Source: Ferruginibacter sp. (GTDB lineage: Bacteria > Bacteroidota > Bacteroidia > Chitinophagales > Chitinophagaceae). From it: a stretch of 42,042 nt of DNA. The stretch spans positions 1 through 42,042 of the forward strand of contig JAOQAK010000096.1 in NCBI GenBank assembly GCA_025963635.1, in the 5' to 3' direction. The notes under the pieces are model-generated. The model worked only from the letters and a program-made list of their open reading frames with translations, searched no databases and had not been told where the DNA came from. Positions 17,942 through 25,467 of this stretch are shown here, in pieces; within the stretch, counting starts at the first letter, position 1, and every line of letters starts with the position of its first letter. The translations under genes were made by a program, and so were the position numbers.

Positions 17942-19924
17942 TTGAACATACATTCTCCTTCTAATAAAGTTAGTGCAGCAGGTTTGCTGATCGCCCTGGG
18001 TATTATTTATGGAGACATCGGCACATCACCTCTGTATGTATTAAACGCGATTTTGAAAGACAGGCAGGTGAATGAACAATTGATATTGGGCGCTTTGTCT
18101 TGTGTGATATGGACCCTCACCCTGCAAACAACCGTGAAATATGTTATGCTCACTCTTAGGGCCGATAACCGCGGGGAAGGCGGGATATTTTCTCTTTTCG
18201 CATTGGTAAGAAGAAGGCGTAAATGGCTGGTATTTCCTGCCATGATTGGCGGCGCAGCTTTATTGGCTGATGGAATGATCACCCCGCCAATTTCAGTGAC
18301 TTCCGCAATAGAAGGATTAAGAAATATTGACGCATTGCACAATATTACGGATGGTTCAATTGTGAAGATAGTGCTGGCCATCATTATCGTGCTATTTTTT
18401 GTACAGCAATTTGGCACAGCATCTATTGGTAAATTTTTTGGTCCGATTATGACCACATGGTTTTGCATGCTGGGCATACTCGGATGTTTGCACATTTTTG
18501 ATGACCTGTACATATTTAAGGCCTTCAATCCCTTTTATGCCATCAACCTGTTGACGAATTATCCGCAAGGCTTTTGGATACTGGGAGCAGTGTTTCTTTG
18601 TACCACCGGGGCTGAAGCATTGTATTCCGATTTAGGCCATTGCGGAAAAAATAATATCCGCGTCTCGTGGATCTTTGTCAAATCGTGTTTGATATTAAAT
18701 TACCTCGGCCAGGGCGCCTGGTTGTTGTCGAATCATCATGGGAAAATTATTTCAGAAGACATGATTGTAAAAGGGTTTAATCCCTTTTATGGGATAATGC
18801 CGGAATGGTTTGTATTGATTGGAATTGTTATCGCCACCATTGCAGCGATCATAGCAAGCCAGGCACTGATCAGTGGTTCCTTTACTTTGATCAGCGAAGC
18901 GATCCGTCTTAACCTATGGCCCAAAATGAAGATCAAATATCCTTCAGAAGCGAAGGGACAGCTATTTGTTCCGGGCATTAATACAGTATTGTTAATTGGC
19001 TGCTGTGGAATTGTTTTATATTTCCGGAAAGCTACCAATATGGAAGCTGCTTATGGCCTGGCCATCACGATGTGTATGATTGCTACCACGATGCTTTTCG
19101 CAAATTACCTGGTGTTGCACAGAACTTCTCCCCTATGGATATATTTATTCCTGGCGATTTACCTCACGATTGAAGTAGCTTTTTTAATCGCGAACTTAGA
19201 CAAGTTTCCTCATGGCGGATTTGTAACGCTGTTAGTAGGCGGATTGCTGTTCATCATCATGTATGTTTGGTTCAAAGCGAAGAAAATTAAGAACCGTTAT
19301 GTTGAACTAATAAGGCTTGAAGATTATATCAGCAATCTTGGAGAGTTGAGCAATGACCATACCGTACCAAAATATGCCACCCATTTGGTTTACCTGACCG
19401 GCGCAGACAGCCCAAAAGAAATCGAGCATAAAATTATTTACTCTATCCTGAATCAACAACCTAAAAGAGCGGACATTTATTGGTTTATACATGTCGACAC
19501 TTTGAATGATCCCTATACGAGTGAATATTCAGTAACCCATATCATTCCAAACGAAATTATCCGGGTAGAATTCAAGCTGGGATTCAGGGTGCCACCACGT
19601 CTCAACCTGATGTTTAGAAAAGTCGTTGAGGAACTCGTAGCCAACAAAGAAGTAAATATTACCAGCCGGTACGAAAGCCAGCAGAGAAATAACATTATTG
19701 GAGATTTCCAGTTTGTGGTAATGGAGAAATTCCTGAGTGCCGAAAATGTATTGCCGATGTGGGAAAAAATAATTATGAGAATATACTTTTGGGTAAAGGA
19801 TATCAGTTTATCAGAAGAACGAGGCTTTGGACTAGAGAGCAGTAATGTTACCGTTGAAAAGTTTCCGCTGATCGTGTCTGCGGCAACAAACTTAAAAGTA
19901 AATCGAATTTATGTTGATCGCTGA
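17942..19924 (+). CDS. kup: Kup (TrkD) low-affinity potassium uptake protein
   Basis: 660-aa K+/H+ symporter of the Kup/HAK/KT family, with about 12 membrane helices in the first 440 residues and a cytoplasmic C-terminal domain. Signatures: YGDIGTSPLYV (23-33), RGEGGIFSLFAL (77-88), ADGMITPP (109-116) and TGAEALYSDLGHCG (222-235). An in-frame TAA six bases before it leaves TTG at 17942 as the first usable start, so translation begins at TTG. It is 64 bp downstream of the KdpE-like regulator on the same strand, forming a sensor-regulator-transporter operon. The C terminus ends with NRIYVDR, a full-length member. No terminator hairpin was seen right after the stop. Confidence 0.95.
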   Translation: MNIHSPSNKVSAAGLLIALGIIYGDIGTSPLYVLNAILKDRQVNEQLILGALSCVIWTLTLQTTVKYVMLTLRADNRGEGGIFSLFALVRRRRKWLVFPAMIGGAALLADGMITPPISVTSAIEGLRNIDALHNITDGSIVKIVLAIIIVLFFVQQFGTASIGKFFGPIMTTWFCMLGILGCLHIFDDLYIFKAFNPFYAINLLTNYPQGFWILGAVFLCTTGAEALYSDLGHCGKNNIRVSWIFVKSCLILNYLGQGAWLLSNHHGKIISEDMIVKGFNPFYGIMPEWFVLIGIVIATIAAIIASQALISGSFTLISEAIRLNLWPKMKIKYPSEAKGQLFVPGINTVLLIGCCGIVLYFRKATNMEAAYGLAITMCMIATTMLFANYLVLHRTSPLWIYLFLAIYLTIEVAFLIANLDKFPHGGFVTLLVGGLLFIIMYVWFKAKKIKNRYVELIRLEDYISNLGELSNDHTVPKYATHLVYLTGADSPKEIEHKIIYSILNQQPKRADIYWFIHVDTLNDPYTSEYSVTHIIPNEIIRVEFKLGFRVPPRLNLMFRKVVEELVANKEVNITSRYESQQRNNIIGDFQFVVMEKFLSAENVLPMWEKIIMRIYFWVKDISLSEERGFGLESSNVTVEKFPLIVSAATNLKVNRIYVDR

Positions 19925-19961
19925 TTTCGGGTTGATCAGAAACGAGGCCATCGGATTACCA

Positions 19962-20066
19962 TTAATTCCTTACAGGAACTAAAAGAACGGCATCGGCAAT
20001 AATTAATCCATCAGATTTTTTATTAGTGATTTCCACAAATGCTTTTGATCCCGTTTTAAAGTTCGC
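19962..20066 (-). pseudogene. Remnant of a golvesin C-terminal-like (xanthan lyase type) domain
   Basis: On the minus strand, inside the gap between kup and the BON gene, an open frame of 34 codons ends in a natural TAA (19962-19964). It reads NFKTGSKAFVEITNK followed by SDGLIIADAVLLVPVRN. This matches the last strands of the golvesin C-terminal-like domain found at the end of secreted xanthan-lyase-type and related proteins (the pattern is KAxVEITN ... ADAVxFVP). An in-frame TAA at 20067-20069 cuts it off and nothing upstream continues it. I read it as the surviving 3' end of a deleted gene. The rest of the 300-bp gap holds AT-rich DNA and the BON gene promoter. Confidence 0.5.
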
Positions 20067-20223
20067 TTAACATCAAAGGCATGCTGCTGCTGTTCATTGT
20101 ATTTATTAAAATAACAATTTTTTGCGCCTGGGAAAGTCGAAAAAATTATAAAAGTGACAAAAATGGCACAGATTTTTTACCATTTTCCTGTTAACATTTC
20201 TTGACCATTTAAATTTAAAATCT

Positions 20224-21096
20224 ATGGCAAACAATGAAAGAAGTTGGAATAGAAACCAGGAAGGTTCTTTCCAGGACGGAAACGACAATGACAACCGTTA
20301 TCGCAATCGCAGAAGTGAATACGATAACGACTTTGATGACAGGCGGAATGAAAGCCGCTATGGCAGCCAGGGAAGCAGCTACGGAAACTACGACAGGGGA
20401 GCCAGTGGTTTTGGCGACAGCCGACGAAGCTTTGGATACAATGATGAAAGAAATATGGGAGACAGCGATTATGGTGGGTATAGAGGCCGGTTCCAAGGTA
20501 GCCAGGGCAGCAGCCAGTATTACGGCGGAAATTACAACGACTGGACAAGAGGATACAGCGGGCCGGGTAATCGAAACTATGATGACAGATCTAATCAAGG
20601 TAGAAACCAATCGAATGATCGTGATTGGTGGGACAGAACAACAGATGAAGTCTCATCCTGGTTTGGCGATGAAGATGCCGCCCGCAGGAGGCGAATGGAT
20701 GAGATGCAGGGATCACACAAAGGCAAGGGGCCGAAAGGATATACCCGTTCGGACGATAGAATTAAAGAGGATGTAAATGATCGCTTAAGTGATGACCCCT
20801 ATGTAGATGCCTCCGATATTAATGCTACCGTAAGCAATTGTGAAGTTACACTCACAGGTACAGTAAATAGCCGCCGGGAAAAACGGCGTGCTGAGGATGT
20901 TGCCGAGGCAGTATCCGGGGTAAAAAATGTTGAGAACCGCTTGAAGGTAAGTAGTAGTTCTTCCAGCGGTACTTCAAGCACTTCTGGCAACGGTAACGGA
21001 AATATTGCTAGTTCCGGAACTGGCACTACCGGGCGTTCAGAATATAATACAAACAGCGGGTCAAATTTTGGAACTTCGGATTCGCGGAAAAAATAG
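20224..21096 (+). CDS. BON-domain stress protein with low-complexity Gly/Arg/Ser/Tyr N-terminus
   Basis: 290-aa soluble protein. Residues 1-135 are low complexity, rich in Asn, Arg, Gly, Ser, Tyr and Asp, and probably disordered. A conserved linker follows: WWDRTTDEVSSWFGDEDAAR (135-154), then HKGKGPKGYTRSDDRIKEDV. Residues about 177-242 are a BON (OsmY-like) domain with the typical VTLTGTVNSRREKRRAE and GVKNVENRLKV. The tail is Ser/Gly/Thr-rich. There is no signal peptide, so it is taken as cytoplasmic. Members with this SWFGDEDA-BON architecture are associated with osmotic and general stress. Long open frames in other phases over the N-terminal part come from biased composition and are not genes. 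A 15-bp-stem terminator follows. Confidence 0.88.
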   Translation: MANNERSWNRNQEGSFQDGNDNDNRYRNRRSEYDNDFDDRRNESRYGSQGSSYGNYDRGASGFGDSRRSFGYNDERNMGDSDYGGYRGRFQGSQGSSQYYGGNYNDWTRGYSGPGNRNYDDRSNQGRNQSNDRDWWDRTTDEVSSWFGDEDAARRRRMDEMQGSHKGKGPKGYTRSDDRIKEDVNDRLSDDPYVDASDINATVSNCEVTLTGTVNSRREKRRAEDVAEAVSGVKNVENRLKVSSSSSSGTSSTSGNGNGNIASSGTGTTGRSEYNTNSGSNFGTSDSRKK

Positions 21097-21122
21097 TGGT
21101 TATAGCCAGTTGCCTGTCGTTC

Positions 21123-21156
21123 ATAATAAAGCATTCCCCGCGGAATGCTTTATTAT
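21123..21156. terminator. Strong bidirectional terminator hairpin
   Basis: Perfect 15-bp stem (21123-21137 with 21142-21156) around the loop CCGC, with A-rich left and T-rich right flanks, so it can stop transcription from either side. It lies 27 bp after the BON gene stop and faces the decayed Rieske gene on the opposite strand. Confidence 0.9.
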
Positions 21157-21236
21157 TGGTTGCGTGTCAACTTTTCAGTGGTTTGTTTTCAAACAGTTGT
21201 AAAAAGACCTCGTTAAAAATCCCCGGCGTTAAGATC

Positions 21237-21778
21237 TTATAAACCAGTGACATCCAACTTTCCGTTCTCTTCCAGTACTGAGTAAGTATCTTTTCTTTGG
21301 CAGGACCTGCCTTTACTTCCCCGGTGTAACCATAAATTGTAAGCCAGACCAGGGGCATTGCACAGTTCCACAAATCATTGTACCAGCGGCCACCCCTATG
21401 CGAACAACGATCCTCAAAAGCTGCATATCCATCTTCCTTTTTTGCAAACACTATTTGTTTTCCGTTGACGATGATCAATTGCATTTGGTTTAGCTGCAGA
21501 TCGTTGATGTTGTTACTTCTATCTTTCCGCGGTTGGCCAATAGATGGGTTTCAATCCATTTGCCTGCTTCTGCATACCGTATATCTATACCAATATACCG
21601 CCCATCCATCCTGCAAAAATGAATAAAATTCCACCCCTATTTCCAGCCCGATGAAAACCAAAGGAGATGCAGCTGTTGAGGATAACCTGTAATACAAGGC
21701 AGTGCCGAAAAAAATCAAAACGGCAACATTGGTGAGTCCGTGTTTCTTAATCCAATCTCCTGATCCTGAACAAATCAT
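21237..21778 (-). pseudogene. Decayed DUF2231-Rieske [2Fe-2S] fusion gene
   Basis: Fragments of one ancestral protein can be read across three phases on the minus strand. Near 21600-21778: GSGDWIKKHGLTNVAVLIFF and ALYYRLSSTAAS, then in another phase LFIFAGWMGGILV, which resembles a DUF2231 membrane domain. Then, around 21405-21490, VNGKQIVFAKKEDGYAAF and EDRCSHRGG, the first Rieske cluster motif. In a second phase GTMICGTVQCPWSGLQF, the second cluster motif, with Ser replacing the ligand His of CPWHG. Back in the first phase TGEVKAGPAKEK, and in a third phase DTYSVLEENGKLDVTGL and a stop at 21237-21239. At least three frame changes plus an in-frame stop after 21551 and a lost ligand mean no functional product. 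The original would have been a membrane-anchored Rieske electron carrier. Confidence 0.75.
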
Positions 21779-22250
21779 GCCAGCTGAGTTTTTACCCGGC
21801 AGAGTATGACAGCAATATTCTGCAGGTCAATTTAAGCGGAAAAATCCTTATATCAACTAGGTAACTCGCGGGTATGCGACCTCCTGCCTTAGTGGTTTAA
21901 TGTGCAACCGGGCCAATATTTGTTGCGCTCCGGTGTAGGAGTATTTGGCTAGCAGATGTGGCAAAAAATGCACATTTCCACCATCGGGTGATATTAGCAA
22001 AATAAATACCTGAATGAACGAATTACCATCTCTGCTAAGTGAGTTGTTTATGCCCTCACAAAAGTGGCAGCCTGGCAAAAATTTTCAACAAAGATGCTTA
22101 TAAAATTTGTTCGTAGATATTACAGGTTTATAGCCCAACAAGCCTGAAGAAAGATGATACCGATATTGATTTGCTGCATTTATGGGTGCCTGGCGGCGTT
22201 GGTGGCCACCGCGCTATTCCAATGGCCTTTTGTCCCGCTGGAAGGGAGTA

Positions 22251-22655
22251 TTAACGCACTATGGGCGATTTTGTTTCTGGCTCTTTTGCACCGCGGTGAC
22301 AGGTGAAGCAGGTAACTTCCAGTTTAGCGTCTAATCGTTTGCTGTCCTTCACATCGAAATATTTCTTGTTGAGCTTAGCGGTCATCTTCCACATCTCCCT
22401 GGCAATCTCTTTTTCTTTTTTCGCATCAGAGGCAAAATCCATTTTCTTTTGCTCCTCATTGAATGCGTGACAGTATCCACACCTCTGGCCCAGGGACCTC
22501 GCAAAATGATGCATAAGGCTGTCCATTTCTTCTTTGGTAGTATTCTTCGACAAAACTTTTAAATTCTTATACCTTGGTGGTTCTTCCTTGGTAATGATAA
22601 ATGACATCGTTACAAATGCAATAAAACCGATAGCGAGAATAAATATCTTTTTCAT
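22251..22655 (-). CDS. Periplasmic c-type cytochrome with two CxxCH sites
   Basis: 134-aa exported cytochrome. The N-terminal hydrophobic segment (2-22) is a signal peptide or anchor. Two covalent haem motifs are present: CGYCH (59-63) and CFTCH (116-120). The stretch SLMHHFARSLGQRCGYCH with MDFASDAKKEKEIAREM resembles the haem repeats of photosynthetic-reaction-centre-type cytochrome subunits (PF02276), a form common as a small stand-alone protein in Bacteroidota. Conserved Met residues (M72, M88, M91) are candidate sixth ligands. Likely role is periplasmic electron transfer; the partner is unknown. It sits alone: a 480-bp gap precedes it and the decayed Rieske region follows. Confidence 0.9.
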   Translation of the reverse strand: MKKIFILAIGFIAFVTMSFIITKEEPPRYKNLKVLSKNTTKEEMDSLMHHFARSLGQRCGYCHAFNEEQKKMDFASDAKKEKEIAREMWKMTAKLNKKYFDVKDSKRLDAKLEVTCFTCHRGAKEPETKSPIVR

Positions 22656-23085
22656 AATTACAAAATTTAAGAACGCGATTTATTGATCAATAATATTATG
22701 CCGGTAATAAATGCCGGCAAATGAAATTAAGATTTTGTTGTCTATTTATAAACAAAAGTTACCGGGTATCTCAAATTAAATTGATTAATCGTTTGTGTAA
22801 GCATTTCCAAACCGTCGGTAGCATTATTAGTAGTTTGGTTGAAGCCAAATGTCTTTACAATCTTGTACCCTGGCGCCATCTGCCCATGGCCGGCAATACC
22901 AATGCATACTTTCGGGTTCATCGAACTCACGGGCATAAACTTAAGAGAAATATCAATGAAATACTACTCTAAAGTGTCTTTTAGCGAAAATGCTATCGCC
23001 CAAATAAAGTGAGGATTGTAAGGTGAAATTTAAACGCTTATGCGTAGAGTCGATATTAAGGCACGATAAAGAATACTAAAATAAA
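22656..23085. other. Gap with no secure gene before the TonB receptor
   Basis: About 430 bp. A 64-codon frame on the minus strand (22742-22936) has a protein-like second half (residues around TDGLEMLTQTINQFNLRYPV) but lacks a signal, family match or neighbours, and may be another remnant. Nothing else was seen apart from promoters for the flanking genes. Confidence 0.35.
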
Positions 23086-23116
23086 TTTGTTAGACACATC
23101 TAACTTGCTATCTTTG
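23086..23116 (+). promoter_or_regulatory. Bacteroidota-type promoter of the TonB receptor with embedded dyad operator
   Basis: TTTG at 23086-23089 and TATCTTTG at 23109-23116 are separated by 19 bp, a full match to the TTTG/TAnnTTTG consensus of the primary Bacteroidota sigma factor; the ATG follows 18 bp later at 23135. Between the two boxes lies GTTAGA-CACA-TCTAAC (23089-23104), a perfect 6-bp dyad. Its position would let a repressor block polymerase. The sequence resembles DtxR/MntR-type metal-repressor boxes, which is inference. Confidence 0.7.
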
Positions 23117-23134
23117 TTAACTCGGTAAAAAATC

Positions 23135-25390
23135 ATGAAGTATATTATACAATTTTTTCTGTTGGTGCTGTTGACACAAGACATGTGGGCGCAAACAGGC
23201 AGTATTAAAGGAAGTGTAAAAGCAGATGGCAAAGGAATAGAAGCAGCCAGCATTGTGATAACAGGTACTGCTGCAGTTATCGCTGATTTGGCTGGTAATT
23301 TTAAAATAGCGAATGTAAATACAGGAAAATACCTTGCAAAAATTTCTGCTGTTGGCTATCTTCCTGTTACCAAATCAATTACGGTAACAAGCAGTTCGGT
23401 TACCCAAATAAACATTCAACTTTCATCCGTTTCCGGCGATTTGAATGCTGTGGTGGTTACCGGAACTATGAAGACAGTAAGTAAATCAGCCAGCGCCATT
23501 CCTGTAGAAGTGTATACTCCTAAATTCTTTCAAAAAAATCCAACGCCAAATTTGTTCGAAGCCGTGGGTATGATTAACGGAGTAAAGCCGCAATTGAATT
23601 GCAATGTTTGTAACACCGGCGATATTCATATCAATGGCATGGAAGGCCCTTATACTTTAGTATTAATTGACGGGATGCCGATTGTGAGTGCGCTATCTAC
23701 GGTATATGGTTTAAGTGGCATCCCCAATAGTATGGTAGAACGTATCGAAGTAGTAAAAGGTCCGGCAGCATCTCTATATGGTTCTGAAGCCATGGGTGGT
23801 ATCATCAACGTAATTACAAAAAGTCCCGTAAAAGCACCATTAGTGAGCGTAGATGTATTCGGCATTACCTGGCAGGAATATAGTACCGATGTAACCGTAA
23901 AGTTTAAAATGAAAAATGCGCAAAGTTTGCTGGGGCTAAACTATTACAATTACCAAAACCGCTTAGACAAAAACAAGGATGGCTTTACAGATGTAACCTT
24001 GCAAAACCGCCTGTCGGTATTTAATAAGTGGAGTTTTAGCCGCAAAGAAAACCGGGTAGCGAGTGTTGGCTTGCGCTTTGTAAATGAAGACCGCTTTGGC
24101 GGAGAGATGAACTGGAATAAACAATGGCGCGGCAGCGATAGCATTTATGGCGAAAGTATTTACACGAAAAGGTTTGAAATTATTGGAGCTTACCAGCTTC
24201 CGGTAAAAGAAAAAATCATGTTTCAATTCTCTTATAACCTGCACGACCAAAATTCTTATTATGGTAAAATCCCTTACATGGCCAATCAAAAAGTTGCATT
24301 CGGTCAATTGTATTGGGATAAAACATTGAATGCAAAACATGATCTATTGTTTGGAGCGTCGTACCGCTACACCTATTATGATGATAATACCCCAGCCACC
24401 GCAAGTGCCGATTTATTAAAGCCCAAAAATCAGCCGGCTAAAACTCCATTACCCGGCGTTTTTATACAGGATGAATGGAAATTAAGCAAGGTCAGTACGC
24501 TGTTAGCGGGCTACCGTTATGATTATGACAAATACCACGGAAATATCCACTCCCCAAGAATTGCTTATAAATGGAGCCTGGATAACAACAATACATTGAG
24601 AGCAAGTTTTGGTACCGGCTTTAGAGTAGTAAATTTATTTACAGAAGACCATGCAGCTTTAACCGGAGCAAGACAGGTAGTTATCAAAGAGGCCTTAAAG
24701 CCCGAAAAATCCTTCAACAGCAACTTGAATTATGTAGTAAAAATTCCGGCCGAATCGTTTTTTGTTGGTTTAGACATGACGGCGTTCTATTCGTATTTTA
24801 CCAATAAAATAACCGGCGATTTTGATACCAACCCAGACAAAATTTTTTATAACAACTTAAGAGGTCATGCTGTATCGCAGGGCCTTTCATTAAATACAGA
24901 TGCTACTTTCAGCTTTCCGTTAAAATTACTTGCAGGCGTTACTTATTTAGATGTATACCAAAAAAATGATGATGGCGCAGGCAAGCAAAATAAGACTCAA
25001 CAATTATTGGCCGCTAGATGGAGCGGGACTTTCCAGGTTAGTTATACGCTGCCGCAAAAAATAACGGTTGATTTCACGGGCACCTTTACCGGCCCGATGC
25101 GGTTACCTATTCAAAAAAATGATTACCGACCGGAATATTCACCCTGGTTTTCATTGGCGAATATCCAGCTCACAAAAAAATTCGGCTCCGGTATAGAACT
25201 TTACGGTGGTGTAAAAAACATTTTCAATTTTGTGCCTAAATATTCTTTAATACGGTCCTTTGACCCGTTTGATAAAACTGTCAATGACCGCGTTACAAAT
25301 CCTAATGGCTACACTTTTGATACAGAGTATAACTTTGCACCTATGCAGGGGATAAGAGGATTCTTTGGCCTCAGGTACAATTTAATGTGA
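23135..25390 (+). CDS. TonB-dependent outer-membrane receptor, probably metal-chelate type
   Basis: 751-aa outer-membrane receptor that imports a ligand using TonB energy. Signal peptide 1-20 (ending MWAQ); carboxypeptidase-regulatory-like Ig fold about 22-98; TonB-box-like AVVVTGTMK at 105-113; plug domain about 118-230 with GPYTLVLIDGMPIVS, GIPNSMVERIEVVKGPAASL and YGSEAMGGIINVITK; beta-barrel to the C terminus (ending GLRYNLM). The plug carries a CNVC pair (C156, C159) in LNCNVCNTGDIHINGMEG, which is notable. Architecture is closer to siderophore/cobalamin receptors than to SusC; no SusD partner follows. The operator in the promoter suggests metal-responsive repression, so an iron or other metal chelate is the likely cargo. 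It is monocistronic and convergent with the next gene. Confidence 0.93.
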   Translation: MKYIIQFFLLVLLTQDMWAQTGSIKGSVKADGKGIEAASIVITGTAAVIADLAGNFKIANVNTGKYLAKISAVGYLPVTKSITVTSSSVTQINIQLSSVSGDLNAVVVTGTMKTVSKSASAIPVEVYTPKFFQKNPTPNLFEAVGMINGVKPQLNCNVCNTGDIHINGMEGPYTLVLIDGMPIVSALSTVYGLSGIPNSMVERIEVVKGPAASLYGSEAMGGIINVITKSPVKAPLVSVDVFGITWQEYSTDVTVKFKMKNAQSLLGLNYYNYQNRLDKNKDGFTDVTLQNRLSVFNKWSFSRKENRVASVGLRFVNEDRFGGEMNWNKQWRGSDSIYGESIYTKRFEIIGAYQLPVKEKIMFQFSYNLHDQNSYYGKIPYMANQKVAFGQLYWDKTLNAKHDLLFGASYRYTYYDDNTPATASADLLKPKNQPAKTPLPGVFIQDEWKLSKVSTLLAGYRYDYDKYHGNIHSPRIAYKWSLDNNNTLRASFGTGFRVVNLFTEDHAALTGARQVVIKEALKPEKSFNSNLNYVVKIPAESFFVGLDMTAFYSYFTNKITGDFDTNPDKIFYNNLRGHAVSQGLSLNTDATFSFPLKLLAGVTYLDVYQKNDDGAGKQNKTQQLLAARWSGTFQVSYTLPQKITVDFTGTFTGPMRLPIQKNDYRPEYSPWFSLANIQLTKKFGSGIELYGGVKNIFNFVPKYSLIRSFDPFDKTVNDRVTNPNGYTFDTEYNFAPMQGIRGFFGLRYNLM

Positions 25391-25467
25391 CAACGCATTC
25401 GCTCTCGTTTTTCGCTGATGAACAGGTTTTTGATTACATTGGTGAGCGCCTTATATTGCTTGCCCGG

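Noticed and set aside
20234..20776. 180-aa frame in another phase inside the BON gene
   Set aside because: Composition artefact of the Gly/Arg/Asn-rich region; the BON frame carries the conserved motifs.
21857..22078. 73-aa frame on the minus strand with CHFC near its start
   Set aside because: No haem CxxCH, signal or family match, and it lies in a decayed region; probably chance or an unrecognisable remnant.
22742..22936. 64-aa frame on the minus strand
   Set aside because: Part looks protein-like but no domain, signal or neighbour supports it; left as a possible remnant in the gap entry.
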